Source: Candidatus Omnitrophota bacterium (GTDB lineage: Bacteria > Omnitrophota > Gorgyraeia > Zapsychrales > Zapsychraceae). Taken from it: a DNA stretch of 7,015 nt. The stretch covers positions 1 to 7,015 of the forward strand of contig JAGYNW010000104.1 in the NCBI GenBank assembly GCA_018399915.1, read 5' to 3'. This document shows, piece by piece, positions 1 to 6,105 of this stretch. The position numbers and the translations under genes were made by a program. Numbering within the stretch: position 1 is the first letter of the stretch; each line of letters opens with the position of its first letter. The notes under the pieces are model-generated. The model ran no database searches, was not told where the DNA came from, and saw only the letters and a program-made list of their open reading frames with translations.

Positions 1-736
1 ATAAATAAAATAAGCATATGATGCCTGCGCCCACTGAAAAATAAAGGCTGGCAACAATAATTTTAAACCATGAAAGTGATCGTGCAGTTTCCATCTTTGG
101 TTGTATTTTGCGAACAAACCACAAAAAACAAAGCCATACCAGAACAAGAAAAAACAGATATCCCGCAGTGTAAACTCCAAAAAACAGATATGGAGAGACT
201 CTCGTGCCTTCCGACTGAATAACAAAAAACATTCTGTAAATATAAACATCTACCGGCCAAATTGTTTGACTAAAAACCAAGATACAAGTAATCACTTGGC
301 CAATCAGAATCCAAATGGCTTCAGAAACCCTGGTAATAATCTTTTTAGGGTGCTTACCGGCCTCATCACTTGTCTTCAGAACCGATGGAAGCGGGATAAT
401 TTGCTCGTTAATTTCCTTTTTTCTTTTTAAATTGAACCAATCTGCTGCGTTCAGTAGAGCAAAAATAACATAAAAAAACCCGACATAAAGGTATATATGT
501 CGGAAAAAAAGAATGCTATTGTTTTTTAACACAATGACATCAAATAATCCTGCTGAAATTAAACCGTAAATAAAAGCGACACTCAGAAGAAAGGTAATTC
601 CATTAATGATTAAATCTTTAAAGTCTTTACTTGTTACAGTCAGATACAACAAAAAAAATAGAACGATAACAAATGAATATGGATTAAAGCCCTCTCGAAA
701 TCCATAAATATAAACCTGTGATAAGTAAGCTAGCAT
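1..736 (-). CDS. Partial polytopic membrane protein, divergent CcdA/DsbD-like (LysE superfamily) without redox cysteines
   Basis: The frame is open from an ATG at 736 to the window edge (245 codons seen, C-terminus missing). An in-frame TAA lies two codons before the ATG, and AGGA sits 7 nt upstream, so the start is well fixed. I see about six hydrophobic segments, at residues 19-35, 42-66, 77-101, 138-160, 183-208 and 224-245, with a basic, polar cytoplasmic-type loop at 102-135 (KRKK near 104). The N-terminal G-F-R-E-G-F-N-P block (12-19) matches the G-x-x-D/E-G-x-N-P-C motif that opens CcdA/DsbD-type transmembrane domains, but the cysteine is Tyr20. The segment at 145-160 resembles the second cysteine-bearing helix, yet the expected cysteine region reads V-F-S-Q-T. 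If the family call is right, thiol-disulfide electron transfer is unlikely and the role is unknown. It follows the serA terminator, so it is probably its own transcription unit. The existence of the gene is near certain; the family is inferred from motif memory. Confidence 0.8.
   Translation of the reverse strand, partial: MLAYLSQVYIYGFREGFNPYSFVIVLFFLLYLTVTSKDFKDLIINGITFLLSVAFIYGLISAGLFDVIVLKNNSILFFRHIYLYVGFFYVIFALLNAADWFNLKRKKEINEQIIPLPSVLKTSDEAGKHPKKIITRVSEAIWILIGQVITCILVFSQTIWPVDVYIYRMFFVIQSEGTRVSPYLFFGVYTAGYLFFLVLVWLCFLWFVRKIQPKMETARSLSWFKIIVASLYFSVGAGIICLFYL
480..503 (-). other. Terminator-like hairpin plus T-tract inside the membrane-protein gene
   Basis: An 8-bp perfect stem (CCGACATA at 480-487 pairing with TATGTCGG at 496-503) has an 8-nt loop. 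On the minus strand it is followed by one G and seven Ts (472-478). This has the shape of an intrinsic terminator in the sense direction of the surrounding gene, about 235 nt after its start. The stem is short and only half GC, so it may be chance in AT-rich coding DNA. Confidence 0.3.
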
Positions 737-754
737 AACTTATTCCTGTTTGAA

Positions 755-760
755 ATTATA
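755..760 (-). promoter_or_regulatory. Possible -10 box for the membrane-protein gene
   Basis: A perfect TATAAT lies between the serA terminator hairpin and the membrane-protein start. The best -35 candidate 17 bp upstream is TTAAAT (778-783), only three of six consensus matches. Initiation here would leave a leader of about 12 nt with the AGGA site at its extreme 5' end. The position is sensible, but a chance match in AT-rich DNA is possible. Confidence 0.3.
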
Positions 761-794
761 AAAATGCACGAAAAATCATTTAATTCATTCACAA

Positions 795-820
795 ATCTGC
801 CCCTCAAGTGAGGGGCAGAT
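795..820 (-). terminator. Probable intrinsic terminator after serA
   Basis: A 26-bp near-perfect palindrome begins 47 nt beyond the serA stop. Its 12-bp arms have a CTGCCCCTCA core and only two central bases, so the physical hairpin would be 11 bp with a 4-nt loop. It is the most GC-rich short stretch between genes here. The following minus-strand bases are TTTGTGAATG, a weak U-tract, so termination may be partial or factor-assisted. No T-run follows on the plus strand. Confidence 0.6.
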
Positions 821-866
821 AGCAAATAATCAGGCTGAGATTATCAAAAACCGCTCAAAAACATTC

Positions 867-2450
867 TTAAATCTTCAAGAATTTTACAAATAAGATGTCT
901 TTGTTCTCCTTGAGCTTATCAATGACTTTTTGAGGCACTTCACTATCAACATTAACAACGCTTATGGCCAAGCCGCCCTCAGTTTCTCTTCCAAAGGTTA
1001 TCCCTGCGATATTAATGTGTTCTTCGGCAAGCACCGTTCCAACAGCGCCAACAACGCCGGGCTTATCATGATTATTGATAAAAAGCATATTTCCATCTGG
1101 AACAGCTTCAACATAGACGTTATTGACTTTGACTATTCTAGGTTGATTGTTTCCAGATAATGTCCCCAATATAATGATCGGATCTTTATCGGTCTTAATC
1201 TCCGCAGTTATACAATTAACGAACTCTTCCTCCTTCGTAGAATTGATTGCCTGCACATCAATGCCCCGTTCTTTAGCCAAGTCTAAGGCATTGATAGAGT
1301 TAACGGTTTCACCTAATATCGGAGCCAATAATCCATTGACTAAAGAAAGAGTTATCGGTGCCACCTTGTAATCAGTGACAACGCCACTATATTTTATGTT
1401 AATCGCTTCCATTCTTCCATTGATTAATTGGCCAGCGAATTTCCCCATCTTTAGCCCTAAATTAATATAGGGTTCCAGAATCTTATAGGACTCGGCATCA
1501 ACAGAAGGAAAATTGGCTGCGTTTGCAATGCCTTTGCCTAATAACGCATCCCGGATAGTTTCGGCGATTTCAATAGCAACATTGATCTGCGCTTCTGAAG
1601 TTGAAGCTCCCAAATGCGGGGTAGCAACACAATTTTCAAATTTGAACAAAGGAGAATTAAAATCGGGTGGCTCTTTTTCATAAACGTCTAAAGCACACCC
1701 GCGGATTTTCCCTTCTTCTAACGCCTTGATTAAAGCAGACTCATTAACGATGCCTCCCCGGGCACAATTCACCAACCTTGCCGAGTCTTTCATGAGATCA
1801 AACTCTTTATCTGAGATCAGATTTGTAGTCTCACTGCTTTTAGGAATATGGACTGAAATATAATCCGCTTCTTTTAACAATTTTTCCAACTCGACCATTT
1901 CCACGCCTTTTTGGGAAGCCACATCTATGGACAAAAAAGGATCATACGCAATGACCGTCATGCCAAAGGCTTTTGCAAATTTAGCGACTGTCGATCCTAT
2001 CCGGCCCAAACCAATGATACCCAAAATTTTTCCATATAACTCAACTCCTCCGAACTTAGACCTTTCCCACTTTCCTTCTTTAAGGGATGCGCAAGCCTGA
2101 GGAATATTACGTGACAATGCTAAAATCAGACTCCATGTCTGCTCAGCGGTAGAAGTTGTATTCCCCGCAGGTGTATTCATGGCAACGATTCCTTTTTTTG
2201 TCGCAGCCAGAAGATCCACATTATCCAGCCCCACACCTGCCCGGCCAATAAATTTCAATTTATCCGCAGCCTCAATAATATCGGCCTTTAGCTTAGTCGC
2301 GCTGCGAATAACAATAGCGTCATAATCCTTAATAATGTTTTTCAATTCTTCTGGTTTAAGACCCGTTTTTACATCAACCTCAAACCCATCCACTGCCTTA
2401 AGGATTTCGACCCCTTCATTAGCCAACTTGTCACTGATTAAAATTTTCAT
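867..2450 (-). CDS. serA: D-3-phosphoglycerate dehydrogenase, long three-domain form
   Basis: SerA oxidises 3-phosphoglycerate to 3-phosphohydroxypyruvate with NAD+, the committed step of serine synthesis in the cytoplasm. The 527-residue protein has the full long-form architecture. The substrate-binding halves (about 1-100 and 285-315) flank a Rossmann domain with G-L-G-R-I-G at 147-152 and D170 at the end of the next strand (I-A-Y-D-P). Catalytic residues are Arg231 (in C-A-R-G-G), Glu260 (in E-K-E-P-P) and His279 (in T-P-H-L-G). An allosteric substrate-binding (ASB) domain follows at about 318-450. A C-terminal ACT domain (about 454-527) contains H-D-K-P-G-V-V-G, the usual serine-sensing region, so feedback inhibition by serine is plausible. 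The ATG at 2450 has AAAGGAG 6 nt upstream. It lies 116 bp downstream of the aminotransferase that probably catalyses the next step. Nothing looks damaged. Confidence 0.97.
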   Translation of the reverse strand: MKILISDKLANEGVEILKAVDGFEVDVKTGLKPEELKNIIKDYDAIVIRSATKLKADIIEAADKLKFIGRAGVGLDNVDLLAATKKGIVAMNTPAGNTTSTAEQTWSLILALSRNIPQACASLKEGKWERSKFGGVELYGKILGIIGLGRIGSTVAKFAKAFGMTVIAYDPFLSIDVASQKGVEMVELEKLLKEADYISVHIPKSSETTNLISDKEFDLMKDSARLVNCARGGIVNESALIKALEEGKIRGCALDVYEKEPPDFNSPLFKFENCVATPHLGASTSEAQINVAIEIAETIRDALLGKGIANAANFPSVDAESYKILEPYINLGLKMGKFAGQLINGRMEAINIKYSGVVTDYKVAPITLSLVNGLLAPILGETVNSINALDLAKERGIDVQAINSTKEEEFVNCITAEIKTDKDPIIILGTLSGNNQPRIVKVNNVYVEAVPDGNMLFINNHDKPGVVGAVGTVLAEEHINIAGITFGRETEGGLAISVVNVDSEVPQKVIDKLKENKDILFVKFLKI

Positions 2451-2471
2451 CTACAACTCCTTTACCTTTTT

Positions 2472-2529
2472 GACCTGCTCCCTGAAAGAAACAGTGCCAT
2501 GACCCACACCCTGAAAGATGTAGTGCCAT
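2472..2529 (-). repeat. Two tandem copies of a 29-bp unit between the aminotransferase gene and serA
   Basis: Copy one spans 2501-2529 and copy two 2472-2500, directly abutting. Read on the minus strand each starts ATGGCACT, continues through TCTTTCAGGG, and ends GGTC. By hand they match at 23 of 29 positions, including 18 of the first 21. The array sits in the serA leader, ending 8 bp before the AAAGGAG site. There is no obvious hairpin in it. It could be a fragment of a dispersed intergenic repeat, a protein-binding site, or a local duplication. Confidence 0.65.
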
Positions 2530-2566
2530 CCGTTATAGATACTACTCTTGAAATAAAGCATAAAGA

Positions 2567-3706
2567 TTATTGATTAAAAATCTTCTGCGCTGCAGCAACA
2601 CCTGCACCTATGGGAAAATCATATCCCAATTCTTTCAATACTTTTTCTAAACATGAGATGCCTGCAAGAATATCGTATTCATCCACACATCCCATATGAG
2701 CGATGCGGATAATTTTGCCTTTTAAATCAGCCTGTCCACCGGCAATTGTTATTCCATACGTATCCCGCATGAGTTTCACAAGCTTAACGCCATCTACAGA
2801 TTCTGGCATTTTAATAGAAGTCAATGCGTTTGACTGGCAATCTTCGGAAGCCAACAATTCTAATTTTAAGGCTTTTGCAGCCGCCCGGGTTCCTTGCGCC
2901 AATCTTTCATAATGCTTGAAAAGATTTTCCAACCCATCTTCTTTAAACATTTTTAAAGCTTCATTAAGCGCGATAATAATACCGATGGCTGGCGTAAAAG
3001 CTGTATCAGATTTCTGAAAGGCTTTTTTAGCCTTTCTTAAATCAAAATAATACCGCGGATTATTACAAGTCTCAACCAGTTTGTAAGCTTTCTCATTTAC
3101 GGCGATAAAAGACAAGCCCGGAGGTAACATAAACCCTTTTTGAGAACCGCTGACAACGATATCAACACCCCAGTCATCCATTTTAAGATCGACTACACCT
3201 AACCCGCTGATCGCATCGACCACCAAGACCGCATCTGTCTTTTGAACAACCTCTGCAATCGCCTTAATGTCTGTGACAACACCCGTCGATGTTTCGTTCA
3301 GAGTAACAAAAACAGCCTTTACATCCTTGTTTTCTTCCAAGGCCTTTTTTATCTGTTCCGCCTTAACCGCAGTACCCCATTCGATAGAAATAACTTCAGC
3401 CTCTGCCTGATATGCCTTGCAAAGCTCGGTCCATCTCTCGCCAAACTTGCCTCCTTGAACTGTCAAAGCCTTATCCCCTGGGCCGACTAAGTTAGCCACC
3501 GCCGCTTCCATTGCCCCGGTCCCTGAAGAGGCTAACATATAAACATCATTTTTAGTCTGAAAAACATATTGCAAACCTTCAATGGCTTCTTTAATATTTG
3601 ACTGAAATTCCGGTGTCCGGTGATGAATAATCGGTTTTCCTAAGGCTGCACAGATTCGTGGAGGTATTTGAGTCGGTCCTGGAGTTAATAGCAAATTTCT
3701 TTTCAT
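2567..3706 (-). CDS. Class V PLP-dependent aminotransferase (alanine/serine-glyoxylate type), probable serine-pathway transaminase
   Basis: This 379-residue fold-type I enzyme belongs to the alanine-glyoxylate/serine-pyruvate branch of class V aminotransferases. Visible signatures are L-T-P-G-P-T (7-12), H-H-R-T-P-E-F (28-34), the cofactor phosphate loop S-S-G-T-G-A (60-65), Asp164 in V-D-A-I-S-G which should contact the pyridine nitrogen, the Schiff-base Lys190 in S-G-S-Q-K-G, and Arg334 in R-I-A-H-M-G for the substrate carboxylate. Length is normal for the family. It lies directly upstream of serA in the same orientation, and no SerC-type gene is present in the window. A role as phosphoserine aminotransferase (phosphohydroxypyruvate plus an amino donor to phosphoserine) is therefore an attractive inference. 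Broad-specificity class V enzymes do this in some methanogens. Alanine-glyoxylate or serine-glyoxylate transamination are alternatives. The ATG at 3706 follows AAAGGG at about 9 nt. No gene symbol is given because substrate cannot be read from sequence. Confidence 0.93.
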   Translation of the reverse strand: MKRNLLLTPGPTQIPPRICAALGKPIIHHRTPEFQSNIKEAIEGLQYVFQTKNDVYMLASSGTGAMEAAVANLVGPGDKALTVQGGKFGERWTELCKAYQAEAEVISIEWGTAVKAEQIKKALEENKDVKAVFVTLNETSTGVVTDIKAIAEVVQKTDAVLVVDAISGLGVVDLKMDDWGVDIVVSGSQKGFMLPPGLSFIAVNEKAYKLVETCNNPRYYFDLRKAKKAFQKSDTAFTPAIGIIIALNEALKMFKEDGLENLFKHYERLAQGTRAAAKALKLELLASEDCQSNALTSIKMPESVDGVKLVKLMRDTYGITIAGGQADLKGKIIRIAHMGCVDEYDILAGISCLEKVLKELGYDFPIGAGVAAAQKIFNQ

Positions 3707-3754
3707 TCTTATTATCCCTTTCTTCTAAGTATTCCAATGATAAATAATCATGTA

Positions 3755-4366
3755 TTAGTTGTTTTCTTTGGTGGCTGGCTCAATAACTTTATCAACCAAC
3801 CCATAATCTTTGGCCTCATAAGAACTCATGAAAAAGTCCCTGTCACTGTCTCTTTCCACTGTTTCAATGTCCTGCCCACTGTGTTTAGCCAGAAGCCCGT
3901 TTAATTCTTTTTTCATCCTTAAAATTTCCTTCGCCTGGATTGAGATGTCGCTGGCCGTACCTTGAGTGCCTCCCCACGGTTGGTGAATCATAATCCGGGA
4001 ATATGGCAAGGCATACCTTTTCCCCTTGGCCCCACATGCCAATAATATCGATCCCATACTCGCCGCTTGTCCAATACAGTACGTTGATACATCCGGCTTA
4101 ACAAATTGAATGGTATCATAAATAGCAAGACCGGCTGTTACCGAACCCCCTGGCGAATTAATATATATATTAATATCTTTCTTGTCATTCTCGCTCTGCA
4201 AAAACAAAAGTTGCGCTATGATCAAATTCGCGACATTATCATCAATCGCCGTACCGACAAAAATAATGCGATCCTTTAATAGTCGCGAATATATATCATA
4301 AGCTCTTTCGCCGTGCCCTGTCTTTTCAACAACCATTGGAACTAATACCTGACTTTTTGTCTCCAT
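3755..4366 (-). CDS. clpP: ATP-dependent Clp protease proteolytic subunit
   Basis: ClpP is the serine-peptidase core that forms a double heptameric barrel and degrades proteins unfolded and fed in by ClpX or ClpA/C. Numbered from the ATG at 4366 (203 residues), the triad is Ser103 (in G-Q-A-A-S-M-G-S), His128 (in M-I-H-Q-P) and Asp177 (in D-S-D-R-D). The 25- and 49-residue spacings equal those of E. coli ClpP. The N-terminal V-P-M-V-V-E loop and Y-D-I-Y-S-R-L-L helix that dock the unfoldase are present, as is the handle helix near 132-160. Length is typical. An ATG six bases further upstream (4372) would add Met-Arg but sits only 1 nt from the Shine-Dalgarno, so 4366 is preferred. It is preceded by the trigger factor gene, a common pairing, but the usual clpX does not follow; a metabolic aminotransferase does, after 48 bp. 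Confidence 0.97.
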   Translation of the reverse strand: METKSQVLVPMVVEKTGHGERAYDIYSRLLKDRIIFVGTAIDDNVANLIIAQLLFLQSENDKKDINIYINSPGGSVTAGLAIYDTIQFVKPDVSTYCIGQAASMGSILLACGAKGKRYALPYSRIMIHQPWGGTQGTASDISIQAKEILRMKKELNGLLAKHSGQDIETVERDSDRDFFMSSYEAKDYGLVDKVIEPATKENN

Positions 4367-4373
4367 TCTCATT

Positions 4374-4379
4374 CTCCTT
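4374..4379 (-). promoter_or_regulatory. Ribosome binding site deciding the clpP start
   Basis: AAGGAG lies 1 nt before the ATG at 4372 and 7 nt before the in-frame ATG at 4366. Normal spacing is about 5 to 9 nt, so the second ATG is the likely start. Confidence 0.7.
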
Positions 4380-4424
4380 AAACTTTCTTTTTATTATATG
4401 TTCAATCAGAACCAACTCTACCAT

Positions 4425-5309
4425 TTATGTCCACTGAGCTTCTTTAAAAAGGAATTCCAGAACTTTGTTCGGTAAATTCTCCCCCTCTTTTATTTCAAGA
4501 TTTTCTAATTCAGCAATCTTATCAAGAATAAGATAAATCTTAATTTCCCGCTCGACTTTTTGCGGCAATTCTTTTGCCAATAGCTCTTCCTGCTTCTTAA
4601 TGTTTTCTTCGCTCATCCCTTGTTTTTTCATGCGTTGTTTTTCTTCTGTGAGACGATGGTCCGTTTGCTTTTTGACCAGAGATTTAGAAATGTTGATCTT
4701 CGCTTTTTTAAAAAGATTTTCGGCTATTTGATTCTCAACATCAAGACGGTTTTGCCGATCCTTATCCATCTCTATTTGACGAGAAAGTGTTTTTTTAAAC
4801 TCCTCTAAACTTGGAAATCCAAGTCCCTTGGCAAAATCATCGTCGATATTCACTTCTTTATCTTTGCCTTGACTTTGTTTGAAATAATCCAATGTCTTAT
4901 TAATATCTTCTTCCGTCGCCTGGGAACTTTTACGTGTAATTTTCAATCCTTTATAATCTTTGATCTTTACTTCCGGTTTAATGTTAAGGACGGCTTTAAA
5001 CGTAATGGCTCCATCTTTAAAATCCACGCCAGCTATATCAGGCATATCGATGGGAACTAAATTCTGTTCTTGTATCCCCTGCTGATAAGCTTCCGGGATC
5101 AACTGTTTGACAACCTCCTCTTGAGCTGTTTGCGCATAATGAGACTCTAAAATCTTTCTGGGGACCTTCCCCTTACGAAAGCCCTTAACTTTGGCAACTT
5201 TAGCAATGTCCTTATAAACATCCTCCGTCTTCTGCGTGACAGTTTCTTGAGGAATCTCAAATCTCAATTCACGTTGAGTTGCATCAATTTTTTTTATTTC
5301 AACTTTCAT
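4425..5309 (-). CDS. tig: Minimal trigger factor lacking the PPIase domain
   Basis: Trigger factor binds the ribosomal exit tunnel and shelters nascent chains. The N-terminal ribosome-binding domain (about 1-115) is intact, with the signature G-F-R-K-G-K-V-P at 43-50, the same positions as in E. coli. The linker K-G-L-K-I-T-R and E-E-D-I-N helix (120-145) follow. At about 146-152 the sequence jumps straight to the block that normally comes after the FKBP-like domain (I-D-D-D-F-A-K-G-L-G, 155-164), so the whole peptidyl-prolyl isomerase domain is absent. The C-terminal chaperone domain (165-294) is also shortened: after L-E-I-K-E-G-E (271-277) it goes almost directly to the terminal K-V-L-E-F-L helix (282-287). 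At 294 residues it is far below the usual 430 or so. The frame is clean, so this looks like a streamlined functional protein rather than a pseudogene. The ATG at 5309 is forced by an in-frame TAA two codons upstream. The gene lies 67 bp after lptB and 52 bp before clpP. Confidence 0.92.
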   Translation of the reverse strand: MKVEIKKIDATQRELRFEIPQETVTQKTEDVYKDIAKVAKVKGFRKGKVPRKILESHYAQTAQEEVVKQLIPEAYQQGIQEQNLVPIDMPDIAGVDFKDGAITFKAVLNIKPEVKIKDYKGLKITRKSSQATEEDINKTLDYFKQSQGKDKEVNIDDDFAKGLGFPSLEEFKKTLSRQIEMDKDRQNRLDVENQIAENLFKKAKINISKSLVKKQTDHRLTEEKQRMKKQGMSEENIKKQEELLAKELPQKVEREIKIYLILDKIAELENLEIKEGENLPNKVLEFLFKEAQWT

Positions 5310-5320
5310 TCGTTAATACT

Positions 5321-5326
5321 ACCTCC
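5321..5326 (-). promoter_or_regulatory. Strong but distant ribosome binding site of tig
   Basis: GGAGGT lies 11 nt from the ATG at 5309, longer than for the other genes here. An in-frame TAA at 5313-5315 rules out a nearer upstream start in this frame, so the spacing is real unless translation begins internally. Confidence 0.6.
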
Positions 5327-5376
5327 ATTCTATCCGTTAGAGCATGATGAATCGAAACACACCCTACCCGATGTTA

Positions 5377-6105
5377 TTACATTTTAAATTTTTCACCTAA
5401 ATAAATTTTCCTTGCCTCTTCATCATTAATCAAATCATCGGCACTTCCTGAAATAAGCACCTTGCCTTCGGAGATCAAATAAGCCCTATCGGTGATAGAC
5501 AATGTCTCTCTCACATTATGATCCGTCAAAAGGATGCCTAATCCTCTCGCCTTCAAATCTTTTATTATTTCCTGAGCTTCTGCAACAACAATCGGATCGA
5601 TGCCGGAAAAGGGTTCATCCAATAAAAGAAAAGAAGGATTAGTCACTAAAGCCCTTGTAATTTCCAATCTGCGTCTTTCTCCTCCGGATAAGGTGTACGC
5701 TTTACTTCGGGCAAGATGAGAAATATTTAACTCTTCCAATAAAGATTCCAATCGTTTTTTGCGTTCCCGGGGGCTGATATTGATCGTCTCTAAAATAGCC
5801 ATGATATTTTGTTCAACTGTTAGTTTTCTAAAAATCGAAGATTCCTGGGCCAGATATCCCATGCCCAAACGACATCGATTATGAATGGAATTCTTTGTAA
5901 TATCTTCATTATCAAAAAAAATTTTACCATCATTCGGCTTTACAATCCCGACAACCATATAAAAAGTTGTTGTTTTACCCGCTCCGTTTGGCCCCAACAA
6001 ACCAACAATTTCCGATCTTCCTACAGATATGCTCAAATCATCAACAACGCGTCGGTTCCCATAAACCTTGACCAAATTTTTAGTTTCCAAAAGATGTAAT
6101 GGCAT
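5377..6105 (-). CDS. lptB: Lipopolysaccharide export ATPase LptB
   Basis: LptB is the cytoplasmic ATPase dimer that powers LptFG to extract lipopolysaccharide from the inner membrane and push it along the Lpt bridge. The 242-residue protein has every ABC motif: Walker A G-P-N-G-A-G-K-T-T (38-46), Q-loop Gln87, signature L-S-G-G-E-R-R-R (139-146), Walker B F-L-L-L-D-E-P (159-165) with catalytic Glu164, D-loop G-I-D-P (168-171) and switch His196. The T-D-H-N-V-R-E segment (194-200) and the F-R-K-L-T-V-E-Q-N segment (92-100) are characteristic of LptB and separate it from the related LivF/LivG amino-acid ATPases. The start at 6105 lies inside the end of the LptC-LptA gene (26-bp overlap) with GAGGGAG just upstream, so the two are probably translationally coupled. 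lptF and lptG are not in the window. Confidence 0.96.
   Translation of the reverse strand: MPLHLLETKNLVKVYGNRRVVDDLSISVGRSEIVGLLGPNGAGKTTTFYMVVGIVKPNDGKIFFDNEDITKNSIHNRCRLGMGYLAQESSIFRKLTVEQNIMAILETINISPRERKKRLESLLEELNISHLARSKAYTLSGGERRRLEITRALVTNPSFLLLDEPFSGIDPIVVAEAQEIIKDLKARGLGILLTDHNVRETLSITDRAYLISEGKVLISGSADDLINDEEARKIYLGEKFKM

Noticed and set aside
63..260. Minus-strand open frame of 65 codons in another register
   Set aside because: It overlaps the long open membrane-protein frame in a different frame, lacks a ribosome binding site I can see, and is best explained as a shadow.
101..430. Plus-strand open frame of 109 codons
   Set aside because: Its product is a polar, Asn/Lys-rich composition without motifs, and it lies entirely antisense to the clear membrane-protein frame that has a good start and helices.
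930..1371. Two plus-strand open frames opposite serA
   Set aside because: They lie antisense to strongly conserved ASB and ACT domain coding sequence and show no independent signals.
2472..2529. Possible CRISPR remnant
   Set aside because: The two 29-bp units abut directly with no spacers and there are no cas genes in the window, so it is a tandem repeat, not a CRISPR array.
2530..2566. Possible separate promoter for serA
   Set aside because: A TATAAC-like element is present but no -35 element at suitable spacing could be found.
4370..4372. Upstream ATG as the clpP start
   Set aside because: It is in frame but only 1 nt from AAGGAG, too close for normal initiation; the ATG at 4366 has 7-nt spacing.
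4425..5309. Trigger factor as a pseudogene
   Set aside because: Two domains or parts are missing, but the frame is uninterrupted, the ribosome-binding signature is exact and the junctions are clean, which suggests a functional shortened protein.
5310..5376. Promoter or terminator between lptB and tig
   Set aside because: A TAGAAT-like box exists but its nearest -35-like hexamer is about 19 bp away and weak, and there is no hairpin with a T-tract.
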